From Puccinia triticina (taxonomy: Eukaryota; Basidiomycota; Pucciniomycetes; Pucciniales; Pucciniaceae): 64,000 nucleotides of DNA. Position 1 is the stretch's first letter. The number at the start of each line of letters is the position of its first letter. The DNA lies in the NCBI RefSeq assembly GCF_026914185.1, contig NC_070568.1, forward strand, positions 1,736,001-1,800,000, in the 5' to 3' direction. This document shows positions 53,301 through 63,752 of the stretch, one piece after another. A program made the translations under genes and the position numbers. The notes beneath the pieces are model-generated. The model worked only from the letters and a program-made list of their open reading frames with translations. It did not search any database and was not told where the DNA came from.

Positions 53301-55045
53301 GAAACTTCAACGTGATATATGCCCCAACCGGAAAAGCGGCTTCGTTGCGCCTGCTAATTTCCTTTGCAGTGAATAACGGCTTGAAGATACACCAATTGGA
53401 CGTTCGTAGCGCCTTTCTCACCTGTCCGCTCGAGGACAAAGTAACTCTCTTGCCGCCGCCGGGATTCGAATGCCCGGCGAACTCTGTACTGCAGTTGAAG
53501 AAAGCCATCTACGGCTTGCGGCAGGCGCCTCTTGTATGGTACAAGCGCTTGACAACTTACCTCAAAGGTCTTGGTTTTCAAATCTCAGTTTCGGATCCTT
53601 GCGTCTTCTGGAGACCCGACCAGAAGGACAAGCCAGCCACATGGCTTTTTGCACATGTGGACGATATAGTGATAATCAGTCGACGCCCAGAGGTCTTCAA
53701 AGCCGAGATGGAAAGGGAATTTGATATCAAATACCCTGGGGAGGCCGAGTTTCTCTTAGGAATGAATATTGAGCGCTTTACCGACGGCCTTCAGATCAAC
53801 CAAACCCAGTACATAGAAAGGAAGCTAGTTGAGTTCGGACTGGAGAACGAGCACCCCGCGAGCTGTCCCCTCAACCCTCGAGAACGCCTATCAAGAGCGA
53901 CGGAGCAAGAAATGGCAGCCTTCAAGAAACTTGAAGTCAACTACCGCGGCCTAGTCGGCTCATTGAACTACCTGAGCATCCTGACGAGACCGGACATATC
54001 ATTCGCCGTCAGTCAGTTATCTCAGTATCTTGAGAATCCAGGCATCAGGCAGTACCAGGCCGCTGTCCAGGTTTTTCGCTATCTCTCCGGAACTCGACAT
54101 GTCGGTCTAACATTCAAGAAAACCGAAGGCGCCAACCTGAAAGCGTTCGCAGATGCAGACTGGGGCAACTGCCTGGATACAAGGCGCTCGACCACTGGCT
54201 TTGTTGTCACCCACGGAACTCACTTACTCAACTGGAAATCCAGTAAACAGCCTACTGTTTTGCTATCTACCGCGGAAGCGGAGTACAAGGCACTGTCGGA
54301 CCTGGGCAGGGATCTAGCCTGGTTCGCCAGCCTCATCAAGGAGATCAACTTACAGTCAACTGTCGAAAACATTGAGGTGGCGATCGATAATAAAGGAGCC
54401 ATTGATCTAGCGAATAGCGAGACGTCTCAAAATAGCTTCAGAACGAAGCACATGGACATTCGCCTACATTTTGTTCGGGAGCTGATTCTACTGCATCTCA
54501 TCAAACTCCGGCACGTCAAGACGACCGCTAACGCCGCCGACTTTCTCACAAAGGCCCTCGGCCGGTCGGTAATCCGACGCTCTCTCGCTCTGATCGGGGT
54601 AATCCAAATCTCCGAAGTTGCTTCGAATCTCGCGACTCGAAGCATGCGAGGCTGTAGGATTATGGACCCAGACCCCCACCCGCAGCTACCCGCAAGGAAG
54701 CTCGCGCGGTTAACCCCAGACGCGCAGCATTCCGCAAGGAAGCTCGCAACCAGAATAAGCCCAGCTGCTAAGAAAGGTAAGCTGATTAAGCCCCTTTCGC
54801 AGTACAAAGCCCCAGACCACAAGCTGACAAACATCGCTTTGACGATCGCAGCCGAGGATCAACCAGCAAGAACCGCACAGGCCAAAGCCCAGCCAAACAA
54901 ACAAGAAAGACCAACCTTAACTCTTGCGGATCGACTCGGACCCAGAAAGAAACAAGACTCACTCGTAAGACTATCGGAGGTGCAAGCACCCGACTCACAG
55001 CAATACCACCCGTTCCGACAGGACAAGGCCAAGCTGCTACGCTGA
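50387..55045 (+). CDS. Copia Gag-Pol polyprotein, intact
   Basis: There are 1552 codons with no stop. Gag (about 40-220) has VPKFDGSNFPLWERKIK and a C/H cluster CSNGKHNP...HVEADCW (about 265-285), in place of a classic CCHC knuckle. Protease ILDSGASNHM lies at about 345. GAG-pre-integrase (LGHAS...CTACMQGK) is at about 480-510. Integrase core residues sit in HADLVGP, SDGGGEF and NGMAERANR. RT has LDVRSAFL and HVDDIVII (about 1090). RNase H has ADADWG, STAEAEY and a terminal TKHMDIRLHFVRE. About 130 residues after SMRGC are encoded by the 3' LTR and are Lys/Gln-rich. The order protease-integrase-RT-RNase H defines Ty1/copia. All catalytic residues I can check are present. Confidence 0.95.
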   Translation: MANPKDPKAPSTRASVERASQSRNTANRNDAYSPDKDHVNVPKFDGSNFPLWERKIKMHLRPRYLESYLDEPMSTDPDEDELQGALRTCSILSEAISNAIFTSVINNDNEQDPHAIWTDIKTIYASDSLLSVFQVWNKWLDIQYNKDMNSYITEMEESLAEFSLLGLKVPDVLVGCGIVGKITKRRPLLMQALFADLKALAKPKEIIAKLRDIGRHETATKRKYVEDPEPTSTALATGTSRRPPRKSKGPKASGSGNSDVRCSNGKHNPRATTHVEADCWTIHPLSRPQGRPLQEKERPQKKQRSSYHAEADDDDDEEEAQHATIAKPTFTYNMTTPEKPLSTILDSGASNHMLNSLSFFVQTTPVHISILTGSGKSELVAIARGTAELHLPTGEILVLPGALYVPNLTRNLVSMIQLMDRQVIIGERSGYFEVKIDNNKPFQVNISNDLLEIADVTAAPTSPTGLATTASTALSDFQKWHNRLGHASSGRIAQAVSEKLNLTKTHACTACMQGKLTRIPCNGTFKSVDASLSVVHADLVGPISPPTNGGARYFLTLVDQYTGYIHTVILKEKSQACQAIIDFRVFFEKQTGHQMKKLISDGGGEFVNGTLSDHLKSHGVQHNVAPPYTPQNNGMAERANRTIIDMTRCLMMQANLAPEWWAEAVQAATATTNCLPSLGKSKACPLELMFKLKPNISFFRPFGCRVWIVKPKQKRESKFSSISWEGVLLGYENDYSSYRVYRTEDKTVVIAKHVHFDETTFPDCPALNKSFTALGSIKLPSFKPDEPLPFAEEDSLAADDREESAEEEQEAESRDFARIITDLRSSSPTSNASPEPSHIGPVPACQQQARAGGSRFAWTTAPPPKEISSGIDTSNIITGKRNRQAYLIEIELDPKNHRQAMNGRDRDSWTEAEKREISNMVKHQVWIVRARIDSDEPIPSTWAYRRKLGPSNEVIEFKARICAQGFRQIHGRNFNVIYAPTGKAASLRLLISFAVNNGLKIHQLDVRSAFLTCPLEDKVTLLPPPGFECPANSVLQLKKAIYGLRQAPLVWYKRLTTYLKGLGFQISVSDPCVFWRPDQKDKPATWLFAHVDDIVIISRRPEVFKAEMEREFDIKYPGEAEFLLGMNIERFTDGLQINQTQYIERKLVEFGLENEHPASCPLNPRERLSRATEQEMAAFKKLEVNYRGLVGSLNYLSILTRPDISFAVSQLSQYLENPGIRQYQAAVQVFRYLSGTRHVGLTFKKTEGANLKAFADADWGNCLDTRRSTTGFVVTHGTHLLNWKSSKQPTVLLSTAEAEYKALSDLGRDLAWFASLIKEINLQSTVENIEVAIDNKGAIDLANSETSQNSFRTKHMDIRLHFVRELILLHLIKLRHVKTTANAADFLTKALGRSVIRRSLALIGVIQISEVASNLATRSMRGCRIMDPDPHPQLPARKLARLTPDAQHSARKLATRISPAAKKGKLIKPLSQYKAPDHKLTNIALTIAAEDQPARTAQAKAQPNKQERPTLTLADRLGPRKKQDSLVRLSEVQAPDSQQYHPFRQDKAKLLR

Positions 55046-55189
55046 TTGGTCCCCGTCTCGTCTTGTATCCAAGTTCAGACAGACCCCGATCTCACGATTG
55101 ACGGTACCAGACCCAGAACCAAGCAACCGGACAGAAGGTCCCTAAGCAAGCATCCTCCAGCGTTGCTTTTAGTTGTTTGAATTCTTTTA
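54653..55189 (+). repeat. 3' LTR of copia element I
   Basis: It appears identical to 49789-50325. The polyprotein frame runs about 390 nt into it, ending at 55045. Confidence 0.9.
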
Positions 55190-55590
55190 ATTTAGAGAAA
55201 CTATGACGCGACAATCAGACTAACTAGCTGTACACAACAGCTCCTGTCGATTTAAGTCTCTGCCCACTGGTACGCTCTATTGTTTGCAATTCGTCCTCTT
55301 CTCAGAGTCGAGCTGGGCTGCGATCCTACAAGGTGGATAAGAAAGCAAACCAAATGGCTTGTAAGCGTCGTGAAAATAGTTAAGATGATAGTGAGAACCA
55401 GGTTGAACTGGTGAAACAGGATACAGGTATGATCGTCCTGGATACTGTATGGGTTTTCAACGGTGAAAATCCGGGGTACGGTGAGATAGTATGCAGGGGT
55501 TACTGCCTGGATACTGAAGATAATAGAACACTAAAGTTCAAACTTTACGAGATATCGATCTCGGGACAAGGTGAAGATGAGGCCCCCAAA

Positions 55591-56140
55591 TGTCAGGGCG
55601 CGTCTCTTTTGTGACGGCGCTCTGAATCGCTGAGCTAACACTAACTGTCGCAACACTCTGGTTGGAGCTCTACTCAACCGGCTCTGCGGGAGGATAAACC
55701 ACGCCTCCGTAAGGAGGGGCTGATTGAAATTCTATTCAACCAGAGCCGCAATGCTCTTGTGCAAGTGCCCGACGGCAAGGAGAGAGGAGAGGGAACTCGG
55801 ACTTACTGTTTACCGGGTAAGCCGAGTCGAGGAGGTCAAAGCTGTTAGGGAGGAAGAAGAAAGAAAGGAAAGAGTTAGAAAAGCCCCAATCGCAGTATTC
55901 GAGTCTGTTTCGAATGCTACAAAGTAGTCGGGCGTGGTATCTTCTAAACTGAGGAATCTCCGCCACGGATGATTCCTCCTCACTTATACTATGTCGATCT
56001 GTTGATCCCTTGCTGCGGCTGCGCAGTTTCAGTTCACGCGTGCGGGTAGCGCGCTCTCTTTAGTAATAGGTCTTTAAGAGTTGCAGTCTCTAGCTGCTCT
56101 GTCCGCTGGCTGCGCTGTCAGGACTAGTAGCCTGCTGACA
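55591..56140 (-). repeat. 5' LTR of element H
   Basis: It is 550 bp; plus-strand ends are TGTCAGGGCGCG and CTGCTGACA. The TSD GCACT follows. Confidence 0.9.
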
Positions 56141-56249
56141 GCACTCCTGGGCGCCAATGGCGAGGTTGTCGCAGAGGGAAGGGCGGGGTTGGGTGGCGCG
56201 GCTGACAAGAGTAGCTTGGGTGTGAGATAGGACGAGGAGAAGTCCATGG

Positions 56250-56945
56250 CCAGGTCCAGGGGACAGTCCGCGGCGCCGCCCCCGCTCGGTGTCTCGGCTG
56301 CCGTATGATGTTGATTGGGTTCTGGGAGGGGCAGGTTGGACTGCGCGGGGGTAGCTGCTGGAGTGGGTCTGGGAACTTGTAGTCGATCTGGTGCTGGGTG
56401 GACTGTTTGCTGCTGCTGGCAGTCATCTTTTGGTTGGTTGTTGGTTGGTGTTGGTATGACGAGAGGCGCGGATGAGACTGGGACATTACCAGTACCTGGA
56501 GGAATATGAGGCGGTGGTGTTGCGGTGGAGCCTCAACAACGGAGATGGTTGTTTGACCTGCAATGGTCGTGGCGTTTGTTTTTGCTTTGCGCTGGCCGGG
56601 TTGGGCAGAGGTGAGATGGCGGGTGGGAGTGGCTATAAAAGAGGAGGCTGTGGCTGGCATGGATTTCCAGTCAACTTGCTGCGCTGCAATTCCAGCCAGG
56701 CAGTCGACTCAGGCCCCTCCGCTGCTGCACTTGCACAGTTTGAGGGGTCAAAGTTGATGACCCCCCTTTGCAATTGCCTTAAATGTGGCGGGCTGGGGGT
56801 CATCGACCCAATACTTGCAGCCTCCCTAGAAGAGGTCGGGTATTGGGTGCGGATTTGATTTGATTTGATTTGATTTTTGATGAATATGCAAGGGAAACCC
56901 TTGAACTTTGTTTTCGTGATTGGCTGTCTTTAATAAACTTAGATT
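56250..56945. other. GC-rich upstream region of the split gene; TATA-like box and microsatellite
   Basis: Minus-strand sequence stays open and Pro/Gln-rich to about 56526. A plus-strand TATAAAA lies at 56634-56640, 20 nt before an ATG at 56660, with no long ORF behind it. A hairpin pair (acccaatac/gtattgggt) lies at about 56807-56848. A (gattt)n microsatellite occupies about 56850-56878. Confidence 0.4.
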
Positions 56946-57090
56946 TTTAACATGGAAGAATGCTTCAAAAAACTCCCAAAAAATCCAGATAGGCAAATTA
57001 AAAGGTGTTCTATTGATTGGTCAAAAAAAATCTTGAAAAAGTTGTGTATTTCACCCGCAGTGCACAAAGTGTTTGGGACTGCCTCAACAA
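56945..57090 (-). repeat. Inverted relative of the 21385-21500 repeat flank
   Basis: Reading on the minus strand, gcactgcgggtgaaatacac and the following AT-rich part match 21385-21500 closely. Only one 35-bp unit edge (cacaaagtgtttgggactgc) remains. The two copies define a dispersed repeat whose internal 35-mer array varies in copy number. Confidence 0.7.
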
Positions 57091-58050
57091 CCTGACATCT
57101 GAATAGGACTGCTTTGTAGCCCGGCACTTTTAGCACGTCTACATACATTCAAATTCTCTCCCGGCTAGTTTCCCGTCTGCTGATTCCCAAAAAAATCCAG
57201 CCCAGTGAACTAGAATTGTCCCCAGGATGATCTGCTCCGTACTCCGTCCCTCCAGATCAGTGAGGACTCAATGAGTCCTTACAAACAGGCACTGGTTTGA
57301 TTCCAGTTACTATTCTTGGATCTTAGTGTATTCACCGCTATCTCGTGGTTCCAGTGGCCTAGAAGCCAAATTTGTTAGATTTTTTATTCATCACACCAGA
57401 ACCGGCCACAAATCCGCTATTAGGTACTGATATTATAGCCAACAGCATCTTAATTTTGCGGGCTCTTGTTGTGCTCACCGATCCGCTCGATTTGACTGTC
57501 TCAATTGGGGGTACAGGGAGCGTAGGGCCAATAAGTGGTGCAGTGCGACACCTCGCTGGCGGAACACTTGCAGCTGTCGTGCAACAACTTCCGGGGGGGA
57601 ATTAAATTAGGTTGCACAGGGAAACTTCAGGCCGGCTTGCAGCGGGCTTGCAGTGTCTGAATGTCAAACATGCAATTGGAACGCTGAATGTGTCAAATTA
57701 CGATTTCAGGACTGGACTGTGCACAGGGGAAGGAGGTTGCATGCAAGGCTAACAAGGGATGCAAGGGGATTTCGATTGAAATGGGCCATGCAAGGGTAAC
57801 AACGGATACAAGGGGATTGCGATTGAAATGGACAAGTCAGGGCGTTCATCTGTATTTTCTATGACCACCGGCGGGGGCTGTCCAACCGAAGTGTAAACGC
57901 GGGCCATGGGAGCCTGCAGATGGGGAGACCGAGTCAATAAAGCAGTTCACTTCGGGCTCACGCTAATGATGAGAAGATTGGAAGATATACCTGAGGTTCA
58001 GCCAAGAGTTGCGGGCAATTGCGCAGTGCAATTAGTAAAGGCAGCTGGAC
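57091..58050. other. No gene seen; 48-bp duplication near 57739-57834
   Basis: Two adjacent copies of a 48-bp unit (atgcaaggctaacaagggat; second copy atgcaagggtaacaacggat) lie at 57739 and 57787. No supported coding sequence. Confidence 0.45.
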
Positions 58051-58265
58051 ATGCCTTGGCTGACAATGCAGCCACCTGGCCCTCCTATTTCACCACGAGG
58101 GGTGTGTGCCTCGTTGCTGACGACGCAGCCACCGGGTCCACCGATTTCGCCTCGAGGGGAGTTTGAGACGACGCAGCCGCCGGGACCGCCAATTTCGCCA
58201 CGAGGGGTGTGTGATTCGTTGCTGACGACGCAGCCACCAGGACCACCGATTTCCTTGCGATGCAT
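58051..58265. repeat. Minisatellite coding for a Gly/Pro-rich repeat
   Basis: Four imperfect units contain ccaccgggaccgccaatttc and a spacer of variable length. On plus they read QPPGPPISPRG. On minus they read PRGEIGGPGGCVVSN with a conserved Cys. Both frames are open across the array (plus to 58350). The plus reading resembles a short collagen-like stretch. No signal peptide or full gene is evident in either direction, so coding status is undecided. Confidence 0.6.
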
Positions 58266-58269
58266 GTTA

Positions 58270-59066
58270 GAAGAAGGAGAGTTTGGGTATGAGTTGTTGT
58301 GGAATGTAGCAGTGGAGGGGGAAGTGAGTGTGATGGAGAATGTGAGGTGATTTGTGGAGGATGGGATAATGAAATGAAGGAATCACCGGGTGAGAAGGGC
58401 CTGGTTTTATTCTCGACTGGGGCTCAAGGGGCGTGCCGTTTGCCCATGGGTTCAGCAGCTTTTCCCGGGCACAACTCTGCGCGAATGTGACTGTGTGCAT
58501 TTCTAGTTATAGGAGATCCCCGATCAAAAGCTTGTCTTGAGTGGTGTTCGGTATTGACCTAATGCGGGGGTGAGGGGGTTGAACGGCAAGACGTTGCGCC
58601 GCATTCGTACATAAATCTGAGTTATATGGAACTTAAGCTAGGTCAATCGCCGTGGCGATTGTGGTCGGCACTTTTTGGTACATACAACAACACACACCCG
58701 AAACAGAGTACATGAAAGCATCGAGGACATATGACGTCATGAAACGTAAAAGCCGTGTTGCATTTTAAGCCAAGAAAGCTATTACGTCTAAATGCGTACA
58801 CTGCAACCGGTTAAAATGGTCTTTTCTCTCACATTGAAAAGACACGAAAAAACTGGCGCTAATGCTTCCACGGAATGCTGTGCGGTCCTACTTCCTCATC
58901 CAAGCAAACTGATGTCCGGATTTGCTACAACACGAAAACTAGGTCATGCGCAAATAAGGTAAGTGGGTTCGCCCTCGCCCGGTTGAGATCCACCGTCACC
59001 GCTAGCTTAACAAAGCCTCTCGGGCGGGAGTGGGCTTCGCCGCCAGCCACAGCGAGCCTCCCACCA
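58270..59066. other. No gene seen
   Basis: This is low-repeat sequence without a convincing frame. Short open frames occur, but none has recognisable content. Confidence 0.4.
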
Positions 59067-59310
59067 GGGGGGACTTGTGTTAAGTTGGAGCATCTCTAAC
59101 GGAGCCGCGACTGGGCGTTCGGGGGCGAACTTTGGCCGCCCGGGTTCCTTTCTTGCGCGCTAACGGACCCGCAGAACGACCCTGGGAACACTGCCGGGGG
59201 GAGTCAAACCAAACTTAACACAAGTCCCCTGCTGCGGGGTGCGCCAGCCAGTTGGCTGGCTGGTCGGTTCGCGAAGCGAACCCCCCCGCAGGGGGGACTT
59301 GCGCCTTAAG
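59067..59310. repeat. Inverted-repeat element or hairpin cluster
   Basis: aggggggacttgtgttaagt (about 59066) is mirrored by acttaacacaagtcccct at about 59213-59230. A third partial copy gggggacttgcgccttaag lies near 59293. Between them are hairpins (ccagccagttggctggctgg; ggttcgcgaagcgaacc). tggagcatctctaacggag just inside the left arm resembles the Harbinger-like end near 21177, so this may be a miniature inverted-repeat element. Confidence 0.5.
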
Positions 59311-59731
59311 TCGACAAACCCGCGTGATGAGTTTCCCACCTTTTGGTGGGAGAAAACTTCAGCCTCGAATTACACAATGTCCTCAAAACTTTGAGGATGT
59401 CTGAGCAGGGTTTATGGAAGAGCTGCATCTTCCTGTTCATCCAACCCAAACTCAGAAAAACTGCATAACCTTGTGATTTTGTAATAATGTTCCAAAAGTG
59501 GGAGCCTCGAGGTCCTCCCAAGTTAAGCTTACTGATCCAACTAACTTTTGTATGTACAAAACCTTATGTGTTTAATCCACAAAGTTAGCAATCAAAAAAA
59601 AGAACACATATCATTGGACATTATCCCAAAAAAGACACCCTCCTCACAGAACAAGCAGCCACCGAAATCAGTCTTCTTGGGACGGAAACTCTTGACAAAA
59701 GCTAAAAAAACTCAGACCGGCCTCAATCAAG

Positions 59732-62700
59732 ATGCGACCGAATGGCTTTTGCCCTCAACTGAAAACCAAATATCAAAAAGTCCGACACATATGCGACACC
59801 ATTTCGAGGTCTAATCTAACCCTGAAGAAGTTTCTCCAGGCCTTTCTCACAAACCAGCACATCCAGTTGGCCTTACGTCGTGGAAGTTGGGGCACCAAGG
59901 ACGGCTGGCCTTCAACATTAGATCTACTTCAGTCAATCAAACGGCTTGCAAATAAGACAAAAATTGGTTGTGCTTTCTGGAAAGATTTCATTTTAAATGA
60001 GGTCATTTTAGTTTATAATGAAGTGACTCTTGCATGCTAGACTTGACTGACTTGAATACTTTGATAGGCAAAAATCTGTGTTAATAGTGAATCCCCCAAA
60101 CGTGGTGTATTTCCGAATGGCACTTACCACAGCTCACACAAGATTGACAAAAACTTCTTCACTAGCGAATCGAAAAACACCCGGAACTCCCAGCTTATCT
60201 AAGAGGATATGCCATTTCTGTATAAGCTCATCTCCTCAAAGCTTTTGAACAGGATCAATCCTAAACATCAAGATGATCCGGAAAACAATCTCAATTGCAA
60301 CGATACCGGCTCCGTCAACTCTGAGGATAGTGTAGAAGAACTCGATGTTGACAACCAAGATGCTCCAACTGTAGAGCCCGGACACAATCAGAAGAAGAAG
60401 ATTTCCCAAACTAGACAAGAGAAGCGGGCATGCATGGTGTGTACAGACAAACACAAGCGGGTGTTTTATATTTCCATTCTACAGGACTAACTAGCTATCT
60501 TCTGTTGTTTTTTAGGCAGCAAAGACAATATGCACCATGGTATTGTTTGGATAAAACCGTCAAGCAAACTCAATGCAGCTATGGAACTCTGTCGTATTTG
60601 TGGCCTGCGGTGTTACCGAACAAATCAATAGCTACCTTCATTACATTGGTCTTACCATGTCTTGAAAAACCGCTCTCTCAGCTCTCAAATGGTTGAATTA
60701 TCTAGCTCAGAAAAACCTTGCCAGGAAGCTTTTGGTACAATCGCGGGCACCTCTTTCTCCATTCATTTGTATCAACAACATTGACTTTGAAGAGCGCATC
60801 CATTTCAAATCTGTCAAAAAAACTAGCCACCCGTTCCATGGAACATGGGGCTATGTTCACACTCTTGATCCTTCTCTCAAAGGAAACAATCCGGACGATT
60901 TCTCAATGGAAAGCTTCAAACAAGCCATCAAAGATTGGGCCAATTTGAAGGTTTCTCCGAAAATGTTTATACCGACGCCAGAGCAGGAGGCCCACTTTGG
61001 CTCCGCAATCAAGAGCCAGATTGCTCAAGTGATGATGACTTACATCGCCACCACCAATGATCCAAAACGCCTGATCCCTCTTGAGCCACCAACAATCAAT
61101 CAAATTTGTGCCCAAAAGCCAGATATTGCAATGATGAAACTCATGTTGGCATCGGATAACTGCGCTGAAGGAATCGGCAATGTCTTGAACAATATTATCG
61201 CTCAAACAAACCTCAAACCCGATCAATTCTTCTCAGAGCTTATACAGGTGATGGAGGGAGATCTAGAAACAATTCTCAATTTGGAATGTTTGCGATCCCA
61301 ATGAAGACCTAGCGGGCACAACAAAGAAAGTCTCGGAAATATATTTATGCTGTTGGGCGCTGCTCACACTTTGTGGAACATTAGTCAAGCTATATTTTTG
61401 AAGCACTTCGGTAACAACAGGAATCAAGAGGATCTCGGAGCGTGGAGGACCCTTCAAGCCCTTGGACTTCCGTCAGAGAAACCAGCTGCAAAAAAGGATT
61501 TCACCCTTATGCTCACGAATATCCAGAAGATACATGAAGTGACTCTTATTCATTGTTTGCAGTAAGGTCCTTTGTCTCCGTTCTCTTGATCTTCTTAGCA
61601 TTTCCCTCTGACATTTACGGTTTTCTGAGCCAGACTAGTTATGTGACAACCCCAAAACAGCTTACCCAACGAGAAATTGAAATTGACGGCCGCATCAATC
61701 AACCAGATTATCAATGCTTGCTATAATCGTTTCTTCGGACGTGCAGCATTTCAAAAGGCCAAGAATATGAACTTGCCTGCACTGTTCAATCTCATGACTC
61801 GGCTGCGTGACTTTGCAACCATTATTGAAGCCAATCGGTCAATGAAAGCAGGTGATATTGATTGATTGCTAAACATCTGCCAGAGATGGTCTGTGATGGC
61901 TCAAGGCATCAACTGTCAGCCTTAGAGTCAACTCAGCTGACCTAAAGTCTGCCTTTATCTACTTTTTACATGTGAATTACTTCATATCTTTTTCATCTTA
62001 AGTGATAACCTTGTTTTGACTTCATATTCTGTTTCCTCATGCAATTTGAACCCTATTTACAACTTACCAATTCTTTGTAACTATACTCCTTCCCTGAGTT
62101 ATTGAGTTGTGACCCGCATGCGCAGTTGTGACGTGTCAGCGCTACCAGGCGCGCCAAACCACATTTACATATGTAAATTACATAGGCAAACTGTGAAAAT
62201 TTTCGTAGTCAGGATCACCCTTTCCTGAGGCGGATCTACAGACTTCAGCACACCAGAACCACACCCCAGATAACCCCAGGATCTCCACCAAAGAGATTAC
62301 CACGCTCCCAGTATACCTACCGTCACAGGCGCCTAGGATATTGACAGTAAGTAACCTCTTTCACTGAACCTTGTTTATCTCAGAGGTACAACTCTGTGTC
62401 TTGCTTGAACTGCCTTTTTCTGCGGGCCTTTGCCTTATCTTGATCACTGGGCTGTCCCTTCATACCTGCTGGCCTTTGCCTTATCTTGATCACAGGGCTG
62501 TCCCTTCATACCAGCTGGCCTTTGCCTCTTCTTGATTACAGGGCTGTCCCTTAGGTTTCCCTTTAAGAACCTTGACTATCCAGAAGGAAGCTAAAAAATT
62601 GTGGCTGGATTAAACTTATCTAATCCAGAGACCCTCCATGCTTCTTTGGTGAGAGGAGGCTGTAGCACTCTCTAGCACAGCTTGGCAGCACTCTTCTGAA

Positions 62701-63656
62701 GAGGTAGCATTGCCAGTGGACGTGCATTCCCACCTGAATAACCTTGAATATCTCCTTATCCAGATCCTGCTCTGTTTCTCTTTCTCTTTCTCTCTCTCTC
62801 TCTTATAATTGTATTTTCTTTATCCAAAGAAATCCAATTATTTCCCCCTTCTTTCTTGTGTCCTGCTGTCACTATAGAGACTCAGGCTCACATCAACGGT
62901 TTAACTCACTATTCAATCCACCTTCCTAGAATGATCCTCTTAATCACAAAAGTCCTCCCACCAGCTCTTGGTCATGCAATACAACACTCTCTCCTAGTCA
63001 CGCCGAGCGGACAGCCAGGTCATTTTGTAGCCAAGGACTTCTACCTTGAAACCGAGAATCATTGGCTCAAATTCATATTCAACAACAACGGAATTGGAAC
63101 CAATGCAAAACGACTGAGGGATGTGTTTTCTTCAGCTATACCGCTTGTCAGTTTATCCTAGTTCCTGCCAATAACTATGCTTGCTGAGTTGAGATTATTT
63201 TTTCTATGTTCCTCAAAGCTGCAACGGTTAATTCGATCAATCAAGGATGATTCAGGTATATCTGATTGCTATCAATCACGCAAGCATAAAATCACCATCC
63301 AGTCAATAATTAACGCCTTCCTTTGCATGGCAATCTCAAAGTCTATTGGAGACAGAACCGATTCCTTGCAGACAACGACAAACCCGGCTCCCCAAAAAGG
63401 TCAAAAGAAGACCAAAAAAGACAAAGGGAAAACAACCAATATTATGGAACAAGGTATACATGTCATGCAAGAAGATTCTGCTGGAGCGAGGACTATTTTG
63501 AATCGCTTCCGACCATCGGCCGCCCTTCTCAACCCAACCTGGGAAATGGATGAAGTTTCTTCACCAGACGAACTTGGTATTTCACTTCAGAACTACTTTG
63601 GTCCGCTGGGAAATGATAACGATGACGACCTCACTCACAATGAAAATAGCACTTAA
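59732..63656 (+). pseudogene. DUF6589-type gene, split by a solo LTR
   Basis: The conceptual product matches the DUF6589 family common in basidiomycetes, from memory of its conserved blocks. These are VRHICDTISRSNLTLKKFL (59780), EDMPFLYKL (60205), NRQANSMQLWNSVVFVACGV (60570), FICINNIDFEERIH (60763), HPFHGTWGYVHTLDP (60830), LGAAHTLWNISQAIF (61350), RLRDFATIIEANRSMKAGD (61800), RWSVMAQG (61888), then after the LTR LPRMILLITKVLPPALGH and GHFVAKDFYLE. Introns with GT...AG fit at about 60436-60513, 61564-61637 and 63147-63220. In-frame stops occur near 60198, 60552, 60668, 61302 and 61863. The biochemical function of DUF6589 is unknown to me; it is often repeat-associated. This copy is dead. 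Confidence 0.72.
61914..62892 (+). mobile_element. Solo LTR of family B inside the DUF6589 pseudogene, TSD TCAAC
   Basis: It is 979 bp, TGTCAGCC to GGCTCACA, clearly related to 5606-6573 but more diverged than B's two LTRs are from each other. TCAAC is duplicated at 61909-61913 and 62893-62897. Removing it restores the DUF6589 reading frame across the site (MAQGIN-GLTHY). The CpG-dense core of the LTR is kept. Confidence 0.92.
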
Positions 63657-63752
63657 AAATATTAAGAAGTACTTTAATTTCTTTTCTTTTTGTCTGCACT
63701 CAAACCAAATATGTATGTACATGTTTTTGTTTTCAAATTTATTTTTATTGAT

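Larger units (their letters stand above)
49789..55189 (+). mobile_element. Ty1/copia retrotransposon I, apparently intact, TSD ATTTA
   Basis: It has 537-bp LTRs at 49789-50325 and 54653-55189, with no difference noticed by eye. ATTTA is duplicated at 49784-49788 and 55190-55194. One uninterrupted 1552-codon polyprotein is encoded. It sits in the leader of H, in the opposite orientation. Together these point to very recent insertion and a candidate active element. Confidence 0.94.
42780..56140 (-). mobile_element. Chromodomain Ty3/gypsy retrotransposon H, TSD GCACT
   Basis: This minus-strand element is about 8 kb without its own insertion. The 3' LTR is 42780-43311 and the 5' LTR 55591-56140. 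GCACT is duplicated at 42775-42779 and 56141-56145. The primer-binding site TTTGGGGGCCTCATC (55590-55576, minus) resembles that of B. H carries a gag-pol with one nonsense codon and one frameshift, and was hit by copia element I in its leader. Confidence 0.92.
41826..56247 (-). pseudogene. GC-rich membrane-protein gene split by element H
   Basis: Unknown protein. On the minus strand, ATG at 56247 opens 34 codons to 56146. Skipping element H and one copy of its GCACT duplication, the frame continues without a break from 42779 to the stop at 41826 (351 residues in all). The N-terminus is Pro/Ala-rich. A single hydrophobic span (RLVLLLCMSAASALVYWFY, about residues 90-110) predicts one transmembrane helix. 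The C-terminal half contains a duplicated segment ending TKPDQVVLLSCD, about 50 residues apart. High GC and in-frame continuity across the insertion support a real host gene. The frame is also open upstream of 56247 to a TGA near 56526, so the start could be further upstream or spliced. Confidence 0.5.
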
